Program-made: the position numbers and the translations under genes
Source of the DNA: an uncultured Candidatus Udaeobacter sp.
GTDB lineage: Bacteria > Verrucomicrobiota > Verrucomicrobiia > Chthoniobacterales > UBA10450
Direction of reading: 5' to 3'
DNA: 6,581 nt
Assembly (NCBI GenBank): GCA_955652715.1
Contig: CATPBS010000113.1
Span: 1 to 6,581 of the forward strand
The notes under the pieces: generated by a model
The model's input: only the letters and a program-made list of their open reading frames with translations
Database searches by the model: none
What the model was told of the DNA's origin: nothing
Part shown: positions 1-4,239 of the stretch, piece by piece
Layout of the letters: the number at the start of each line of letters is the position of its first letter
Position numbering within the stretch: the first letter of the stretch is position 1

Positions 1-251
1 AGCACAACACTCTCGCTGCCCCGCTCGAAAAGTTCGCGTTCAACATGCCGGTCGGCAGAATCAGCAACATCATCGACTATGCCGGCAATTACTACATCTT
101 GAAGATTGAAGATAAACGCGGCGGCACTACGCGTTCGCTTGCTGAAGCGCGGTCGGACATCGAGAAGAAGCTGCTCCAAGAGGCAGCACAGGGTATCCAG
201 GAACGCTGGATCGCCAGCCTGCGCGCAAAGGCTTACATCAAGACGTTCTAA
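1..251 (+). CDS. Peptidyl-prolyl cis-trans isomerase, SurA/PpiC type (C-terminal fragment)
   Basis: The reading frame is open from the window edge (first whole codon at base 3) to the TAA at 249-251, giving 82 residues; the N-terminus lies outside. Residues 7-37 (PLEKFAFNMPVG, then ISNIIDYAGNYYILKIED) match the last strands of a parvulin rotamase domain, where a G-x-[IV]-S-x-[PI]-[IV] turn is followed by a GYHIIKVED-like strand. The usual Tyr-His is Tyr-Tyr here, so one conserved active-site position may be missing. The tail (RSLAEARSDIEKKLL, then WIASLRAKAYIKTF) is the C-terminal helix typical of SurA-like periplasmic chaperones, including the common 'W...LR..A.I' ending. Such proteins help fold secreted and outer-membrane proteins. 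The gene lies 104 bp upstream of pdxA, as surA lies before pdxA in enterobacteria. I call the family with good confidence but not the exact orthologue, because the signal peptide and most of the protein are not visible. Confidence 0.82.
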   Translation, partial: HNTLAAPLEKFAFNMPVGRISNIIDYAGNYYILKIEDKRGGTTRSLAEARSDIEKKLLQEAAQGIQERWIASLRAKAYIKTF

Positions 252-299
252 GCAGATTCCGCTCGCCTCTTCCGCTGAGCCTTCGTCTTCTCTCCGTTC

Positions 300-341
300 T
301 CGTAATCCTGCTCGTGCTCGATTGAGCAAATTCGATTACGA
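300..341 (+). promoter_or_regulatory. Nested inverted repeat upstream of pdxA
   Basis: TCGTAATC (300-307) is perfectly complementary to GATTACGA (334-341), and inside the loop TGCTC (315-319) pairs with GAGCA (324-328) around a GATT loop. In RNA this gives an 8-bp outer stem and a 5-bp inner stem. It ends just before the purine-rich ribosome-binding region (345-354) of pdxA. There is no T-run after it, so it does not look like an intrinsic terminator. It could be a structured 5' leader or chance; no known riboswitch is recognised. Confidence 0.3.
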
Positions 342-355
342 TCACAGGCAGGAGC

Positions 356-1240
356 ATGAGCACAAAACCGCGCATCGGGATCACGCTGGGCGACTGCGCC
401 GGAATCGGACCGGAGATTGTCGATTTTGCACTGAAATCGGGACGCGTTCCTGATTCGGCCGAATACGTGGTTATTGGCCGGCAGCCGAATTGCAAACCGG
501 GCGAGCCGACCACTGAAACTGCGCGTGCCGCGGCGGCTGCGCTCGAAGAAGCGATCACACTCGCCCGACGCGGTGAACTCGATGCGATCGTGACCGGGCC
601 GGTTCACAAAGCGCGGATGTACGACGTCGGTTTCAAGTTTCCTGGACAAACTGAATTTTTCGCCGAGCGCTGTGGCATCAAAAATTTTGCAATGTGCTTG
701 ACCGGGGGAAAAATCACGGTCGCGCTGGTCACAACGCACATTCCGTTGAGCGAAGTTTCGCGCGCGCTCAAGCAATCGGAGATTGTTCGCGTCGGCCAAT
801 TGCTCGCGGATTTTCTTCATTCCCGATCGAGAAACGCGCCGCGCATCGCTGTTGCAGGATTGAATCCGCACGCCGGCGAATCAGGCAAAATCGGACGCGA
901 AGAAGTCGACATCATCAGCCCTGCGGTGTCCGAGCTTCAATCGAGAATTGAGAATCGAGAATCGAGAATCGTTGGCCCAGTTTCCCCAGACACAGTTTTC
1001 CATCGCGCAGTTGAAGGTGAATTCGACGCGGTGCTTTGCATGTATCACGATCAAGGATTGATCCCACTAAAGCTGCACGCATTCCACAGCGGCGTGAACG
1101 TGACGCTCGGCCTTCCGTTTCCGCGCACAAGTCCTGATCACGGCACCGCATTTGAAATTGCCGGCCAAGGAATCGCGCGGCCCGACAGCATGATCGCCGC
1201 GATCAATCTCGCGGTCGAACTGACCGCAAGGTCATCCTGA
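356..1240 (+). CDS. pdxA: 4-hydroxythreonine-4-phosphate dehydrogenase PdxA
   Basis: PdxA oxidises 4-phosphohydroxy-L-threonine with NAD(P)+ in the DXP-dependent pathway to pyridoxal phosphate (cytosolic, metal-dependent dimer). Motifs in order: GDCAGIGPE (12-20), TGPVHKA (80-86), FPGQTEFFAE (95-104), TTHIPL (126-131), GLNPHAGESG (168-177), GPVSPDTVF (207-215), MYHDQGL (229-235) and RTSPDHGTAFEIAG (257-270). The three metal-binding histidines known from the E. coli enzyme (166, 211, 266) correspond to His128, His172 and His231, so the protein looks catalytically intact. At 294 residues it is about 35 shorter than E. coli PdxA, with the loss between the first glycine motif and TGPVHKA. Start: ATG 356 follows AGGCAGGAG at 346-354. 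GGAG is very close to the ATG, so the upstream AGG may be the functional contact. Residues 196-206 are encoded by a heptamer repeat array, and the last codons plus the TGA stop belong to the downstream inverted-repeat element. Confidence 0.96.
   Translation: MSTKPRIGITLGDCAGIGPEIVDFALKSGRVPDSAEYVVIGRQPNCKPGEPTTETARAAAAALEEAITLARRGELDAIVTGPVHKARMYDVGFKFPGQTEFFAERCGIKNFAMCLTGGKITVALVTTHIPLSEVSRALKQSEIVRVGQLLADFLHSRSRNAPRIAVAGLNPHAGESGKIGREEVDIISPAVSELQSRIENRESRIVGPVSPDTVFHRAVEGEFDAVLCMYHDQGLIPLKLHAFHSGVNVTLGLPFPRTSPDHGTAFEIAGQGIARPDSMIAAINLAVELTARSS
941..971 (+). repeat. Heptamer tandem repeat (TCGAGAA-type, four units) inside pdxA
   Basis: Four consecutive 7-bp units lie at 941-947 (TCGAGAA), 948-954 (TTGAGAA, one change), 955-961 and 962-968 (both TCGAGAA), followed by a partial TCG. 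They encode SRIENRESRIV in pdxA, in the linker before the GPVSPDT motif. Compared with the E. coli sequence as I know it, this linker is about four residues longer. Because the unit is not a multiple of three, gain or loss of one copy would shift the pdxA frame upstream of the third metal-binding histidine. Confidence 0.85.
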
Positions 1241-1319
1241 GCGGAGCGCAGCGGAGTCGAAGGACCCGTTGCATGCCTAGGGTTTCGGCACGGGATTTCT
1301 CGACTTCGCTAGGAATGAC
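1231..1319. repeat. 89-bp imperfect inverted-repeat element (MITE/REP-like)
   Basis: The left arm starts GTCATCCTGAGCG (1231-1243), continues with GAGTCGAAGGACCC (1254-1267) and contains a short GGAGCGCAGCG insertion. The right arm, read on the other strand from 1319 back to 1292, is GTCATTCCTAGCGAAG followed by TCGAGAAATCCC, so both ends are mirror images with small indels. The middle holds GCATGC and CCTAGGG. This is the form of a miniature, non-coding, hairpin-forming dispersed element. I recall very similar 'GTCATcCTGAGCGgAGCG' sequences scattered in genomes of soil bacteria, but cannot verify that here. The element supplies the pdxA stop codon and ends 17 bp before the next start codon. 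No clear target-site duplication is visible. Confidence 0.8.
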
Positions 1320-1336
1320 GAGATGTTTCTTGCAGC

Positions 1337-2152
1337 ATGAGCACGAGCAGGATCGAAAAATACGCTTCGGTCTTTAACATCGGGCTGCAAAACACGTTCG
1401 TCTATCGCTGGAATTATTTTCTGCGCGCCCTCTTTGGCCTGATCCCGCTGGCCGGCACGGTGTTTCTCTGGAGCGCAGTGTTCAAGGAACGAGGCAGCGG
1501 GCTGCACGGGTACGATTACAGCTCGATGATCTATTACTATTTGCTCACCATCCTGGTCAGCAATCTGGTCGTGCCAACAGAGGATGAATGGCAAATTGCC
1601 GCTGATATTCGCGATGGCCAGATCAATGCGCTTCTCACCAAGCCAATGAGTTATCTCGTTTACCGGTTCAGCATTTTCTTGAGTGGCCGTCTCGTTTACA
1701 CCTTCGTCACTCTTCCGCCGATTGCCCTGATCTTCGTCTATTTTCGAGACTACATCGTGCTGCCAAGCGATCCGCTGATCTACCTGCTTACGACCGTGTC
1801 GATATTGATGGCGGCGTTCATTCAATTCTTTATCACCTATAGCCTGTCCATGATGGCGTTCTGGATTTTGGAAATTTCTACCATCGTGTTCATCGTTTAT
1901 TCGTTCGAATATTTCCTGGGCGGCCAGATGTTCCCCATCGACATCATGCCGTCCGCGATCCAGGCCGTAATGAAGTGGCTGCCGTTTTATTATGAACTGT
2001 TTTGTCCGGTCGCGATCTTCCTCGGCCGATTAAAAGGCGCCGATCTCGTGCAGGCGCTGGCAATCCAAACAGGCTGGCTGTTACTCACGTGCGCCTGCGC
2101 AAAAGCCATGTGGAAACGCGGTCTCGGCCATTATCAGGCTGTCGGCGGATAA
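1337..2152 (+). CDS. ABC-2 type transporter permease
   Basis: This is an integral membrane subunit of an ABC transporter (271 aa, usual length for the family) with about six predicted membrane segments: near residues 29-49, 62-80, 116-137, 147-172, 176-198 and 238-257. Family hallmarks are the amphipathic N-terminus before FLRALFGLIPLAG, the cytoplasmic loop DIRDGQINALLTKPMSYLVYRF (split here as DIRDGQINALL, 90-100, and TKPMSYLVYRF, 101-111), and the segment GGQMFPIDIMP (195-205) followed by WLPFYYE (214-220). These resemble the uncharacterised permeases grouped as ABC2_membrane_6/COG4587-like, which usually work with a second permease and an ATPase. Neither is visible: pdxA lies before and a gene-free region after, so the partners may lie elsewhere. 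ATG 1337 is the only start in this frame, since TGA precedes it at 1316. There is no clear Shine-Dalgarno, and the repeat element occupies the leader. The substrate is unknown. Confidence 0.85.
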   Translation: MSTSRIEKYASVFNIGLQNTFVYRWNYFLRALFGLIPLAGTVFLWSAVFKERGSGLHGYDYSSMIYYYLLTILVSNLVVPTEDEWQIAADIRDGQINALLTKPMSYLVYRFSIFLSGRLVYTFVTLPPIALIFVYFRDYIVLPSDPLIYLLTTVSILMAAFIQFFITYSLSMMAFWILEISTIVFIVYSFEYFLGGQMFPIDIMPSAIQAVMKWLPFYYELFCPVAIFLGRLKGADLVQALAIQTGWLLLTCACAKAMWKRGLGHYQAVGG

Positions 2153-2227
2153 GGGCGTCGACTGTAGCGCACTGTCTGCCCTGCGTGCCACGCCGAAGTA
2201 GGCGAAGGCGAGAGCGGAGTCGAATGG

Positions 2228-2335
2228 GCGTCTCGCGTGCTATGCCAGTTCGGCTCGGACTGTCGGCGTCCTCGCCGAAACGGATTTTTTCTTCTATTCG
2301 AACACGCAGCGAAAGTCGCAATTGCGAGACGCAAT
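2228..2335. repeat. Inverted-repeat-bounded segment with terminal palindromes
   Basis: GCGTCTCGC (2228-2236) and its exact reverse complement GCGAGACGC (2324-2332) bound the segment. Inside, TTCGGC (2249-2254) pairs with GCCGAA (2274-2279). The right end overlaps two further palindromes: TCGCAATTGCGA (2316-2327, perfect 12-mer) and ATTGCG-AGA-CGCAAT (2321-2335, 6-bp arms). This density of dyad symmetry suggests a small hairpin-forming element or its remnant. No coding content is seen. Confidence 0.45.
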
Positions 2336-2618
2336 CACCAACACGCGATGGATAGAGAACGAGGGGTGAAGACGCTGTCGCGTCTGCTGGTCGCGGCAGG
2401 TAAAGTTGAGTTGAAGCTGCCATCATCATCATCGTGGTCGGTCGGTATCGCGCATATTGTTGCTACTGCTGCTGTCCCTGGGGTCACGCTGCCCGCCGGT
2501 TATTTACGTCGGTATCAAGGAACCACATCGGTATAGCGCCACGACGACCCGAGCATTACGCGGCACAATGAAAATTGTGAACAACTTCAAGAAGCGACAA
2601 CGCAAGTTGCTAATTTCA

Positions 2619-2637
2619 GTAAAAATGCCATTTTCAC
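2619..2637. promoter_or_regulatory. 19-bp operator-like palindrome before the AbiEi-like gene
   Basis: GTaAAAATG-C-CATTTTcAC is symmetric at eight of nine arm positions around the centre at 2628; only 2621/2635 mismatch. It lies 6 bp before the ATG at 2644 in an A/T-rich zone. A second, looser inverted pair, CAACTT (2582-2587) and AAGTTG (2604-2609), lies just upstream. AbiEi-type antitoxins are known to repress their own operons by binding inverted repeats in the promoter, so an autoregulatory operator is the natural reading. That is inference from position and symmetry only. Confidence 0.5.
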
Positions 2638-2643
2638 CATGCG

Positions 2644-3744
2644 ATGAAAACGGCGAAAAAGCTGAAAGAGCATGATTTTGAAAAGCGATTCGCGCACATC
2701 CTACGGGAATTGCTGGGCCGCGTGCCATCTCTGAAACTGGCTTCGCTCAAGCGCAACGCGAGAATCTCAAGCAATTTATCGGGGCAGGTTGATGGTTTGG
2801 CGCAGGTGACGACGGGCAATCGGAAATGGACGTTACTGGTGGAGGCAAAAGGGATCGGTCAGCCGCGGGAAGTGCGGTCGGCGGTGCTGCATTTGGAGCG
2901 CTATCTCAAGCAATTGCCAGGAAAATCGCCACGCTATGGCGTATTGCTTGCGCCGTTTATTTCGCAAGAATCGGCCAAGCTTTGCGAGGAGGCGGGCATC
3001 GGTTACGCAGATTTGGCCGGCAATGCACGGTTGTCGTTTGATCACATATACATCGAGACACGATCGCCGGAGAATCCGTTCCGCGAGAAACGAGAGACGC
3101 GGTCGCTCTTCGCTCCTCGCGCGACGCGCATATTGCGGGTCCTTCTGCAAGGGCCGTTGCGTCCATGGAAAGTCACTGAACTGGCGGCATCGACGCGAGT
3201 GAGTCTGGGTTCGGTAAGCGCAATGCGGCAGCAATTGCTGGCGCGCGAATGGGCGGCGGATGAGCCGGGCGGCTTGCGCGTGACAAAGCCGGATATGGTG
3301 CTGGATGCGTGGTCGAAAGTGGATGATTGGGAAAAACGGACGCGGACGCACGAGTACTCGGTCTTATCGTCCGATCCGCTGCAATTGGCGGAAAAATTAC
3401 AGGGGGTCCTGCGAGACGAGTCGCCGGTTTTCACGCAATGGTTTGCGGGCTGGTTGCGACATCCGTACACCACGCCGGTGGTGGTGACAGCTTACATTAA
3501 AAAATTCCCGGATGAAGCGCTCATCACCGAGAAGCTGCTGGCACGCCGTGTATCGGCGAGTGGCGGATTGCGGCTGGTGTTGCCCAAGGACGAAGGCGTG
3601 TTTCACCCTTCGCAAGTAGTGCGTGGATTTGAACTGGTCTCGGACGTTCAAATTTATCTCGATTTGTTGCGGGCAGGTTCACGCGGCGATGAGCAAGCGC
3701 AAGAGTTACAGCGATGGCCGGACTTTTCCGGCGGATGGTCATGA
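2644..3744 (+). CDS. AbiEi-like antitoxin/regulator with PD-(D/E)XK-like N-terminus and winged helix
   Basis: A 366-residue soluble protein, most likely of the type IV toxin-antitoxin AbiEi-like class (AbiEi_2-type), recognised by its tail LVSDVQIYLDLL (331-342) and RGDEQAQEL (347-355) and by the YADLAGNARL segment (121-130). The order of parts appears to be: residues 1-140, a restriction-endonuclease-like fold with Glu14 on the first helix, Asp50 (QVDG) and Glu67-x-Lys69 (LLVEAKG), i.e. the E...D...ExK pattern; about 158-225, a winged helix (RATRILRVLLQG, then VTELAASTRVSLGSVSAMRQQLLA); and 230-366, the C-terminal antitoxin-like domain. Start: ATG 2644 is supported by the adjacent operator-like palindrome. 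ATG 2639 is out of frame and stops at once, and no Shine-Dalgarno is seen. The stop overlaps the start of the NTase gene (ATGA, 3741-3744), so the two are translationally coupled. Expected role: operon repressor and toxin antagonist. Nuclease activity is only a possibility raised by the motif. Confidence 0.72.
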   Translation: MKTAKKLKEHDFEKRFAHILRELLGRVPSLKLASLKRNARISSNLSGQVDGLAQVTTGNRKWTLLVEAKGIGQPREVRSAVLHLERYLKQLPGKSPRYGVLLAPFISQESAKLCEEAGIGYADLAGNARLSFDHIYIETRSPENPFREKRETRSLFAPRATRILRVLLQGPLRPWKVTELAASTRVSLGSVSAMRQQLLAREWAADEPGGLRVTKPDMVLDAWSKVDDWEKRTRTHEYSVLSSDPLQLAEKLQGVLRDESPVFTQWFAGWLRHPYTTPVVVTAYIKKFPDEALITEKLLARRVSASGGLRLVLPKDEGVFHPSQVVRGFELVSDVQIYLDLLRAGSRGDEQAQELQRWPDFSGGWS

Positions 3745-4103
3745 GCAAATTTGCAACGTTTCAGGATTACCCGAAAGAAAGCCTGCCTGCGGCCGAAGCC
3801 GCGTTACTCACGGCGTGGCGAAGTCTTGAGCGATACCATGATCACCTTGTCCTAGTGGGCGGATTGGCGGTGCATTATCTGACGCTGCGTCGTGTGCAGG
3901 CTCTGCCGAGTGCAGTGACCATGGATGTTGATTTCGGTGTCACGCTTGGCGCGTCGGGCGGACAATACGGAACGATCAAGTCAGACCTCGCAGGTCTTGG
4001 CTTTGTTTGTGAGGACAACCGGTTCGTGCGGAAATTTGGAAATTTGAATCTTTACCTCGATTTTCTGACCGAAGATCCAGCTGATCCATCAGCCGGCGGT
4101 TGA
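3741..4103 (+). CDS. Truncated AbiEii-like nucleotidyltransferase (probable remnant)
   Basis: The protein (120 aa from ATG 3741) has the N-terminal core of a DNA-polymerase-beta-type nucleotidyltransferase: LVLVGGLAVHYLT (36-48, the GG of the nucleotide pocket), TMDVDFGV (60-67, catalytic Asp62 and Asp64) and NLYLDFLTE (103-111, Asp107 as the likely third carboxylate). AbiEii-type toxins are roughly 200-300 residues long. This protein stops right after the core with PADPSAGG. Only 136 bp remain before the next gene and none of the three frames there shows the missing part, so this is a deletion rather than a single frameshift. Start: ATG 3741 overlaps the upstream TGA (ATGA); in-frame ATGs at 3714 and 3735 are possible but would overlap more deeply. 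In an intact pair this would be the toxin regulated by the upstream protein. Here it is either a pseudogene or a minimal MNT-like enzyme. Confidence 0.68.
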   Translation: MSKFATFQDYPKESLPAAEAALLTAWRSLERYHDHLVLVGGLAVHYLTLRRVQALPSAVTMDVDFGVTLGASGGQYGTIKSDLAGLGFVCEDNRFVRKFGNLNLYLDFLTEDPADPSAGG

Positions 4104-4193
4104 TCTGTTTGGCAAACTCGGGTGAGAAAAACTGTCGGCATTATGAAACGCATTACCTTCGTCATACCTTTGAAGCTTCCCACCCATGAACGG

Positions 4194-4208
4194 CCCGCCT
4201 AAGGCGGG
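4194..4208. terminator. Short GC hairpin between NTase remnant and sucC-like gene
   Basis: CCCGCC (4194-4199), loop TAA, GGCGGG (4203-4208): a perfect 6-bp stem followed by only two T residues. It could be a weak terminator separating the decayed toxin operon from the sucC-like operon, or a small dispersed hairpin. Without a T-run, intrinsic termination is not strongly supported. The remainder of 4104-4239 shows no recognisable gene. Confidence 0.35.
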
Positions 4209-4239
4209 TTGGTCAGGATCAAGGAAATAGCACCCAGCC

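Larger units (their letters stand above)
2153..2643. other. 491-bp gene-free region with palindromes and promoter zone
   Basis: No credible protein is encoded here: the open frames have low-complexity, Arg/Ser-rich translations without motifs and lack start signals. Contents from left to right: a GC-rich block (about 2190-2225) sharing the 12-mer AGCGGAGTCGAA (2213-2224) with the 1231-1319 element (1250-1261), so perhaps a degraded relative; a 105-bp segment bounded by 9-bp inverted repeats (2228-2332); a short CAT triplet run near 2422-2433; three similar GTCGGTAT/ATCGGTAT words near 2442, 2509 and 2528; and a clearly A/T-richer final part (about 2560-2643) that probably carries the promoter and operator of the next gene. 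No confident -35/-10 pair was found. Confidence 0.6.

Noticed and set aside
248..871. Long minus-strand open frame opposite pdxA
   Set aside because: It is antisense to a strongly supported pdxA, and its translation is Arg/Ser-rich with no motif; it is a by-product of codon bias.
1277..1825. Minus-strand open frame of 182 codons opposite the ABC permease
   Set aside because: The translation is charged and motif-free, while the + strand encodes a clear multi-pass membrane protein.
2237..2536. 99-codon + strand open frame in the gene-free region
   Set aside because: It has no ribosome-binding site and a low-complexity translation (Ser run from CAT/TCA repeats), and it crosses the palindromic segment; no family is recognised.
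2153..2643. CRISPR array or non-coding RNA in the gene-free region
   Set aside because: There are no regularly spaced direct repeats; the repeated words near 2442, 2509 and 2528 are only about 8 bp and unevenly spaced, and no known RNA fold is recognised.
4072..4125. Frame +1 continuation (IQLIHQPAVDLFGKLG) as the frameshifted end of the NTase
   Set aside because: It looks vaguely protein-like but is only about 17 codons and does not resemble the expected post-core NTase region; the space to the next gene is too short for the missing domain in any frame.
4072..4160. Minus-strand reading containing RQFFSPEFAKQINRRL as a transposase fragment
   Set aside because: It is short and its upstream end is a stop codon without a start; the resemblance to IS3-type OrfA starts is superficial and no terminal inverted repeats are seen.
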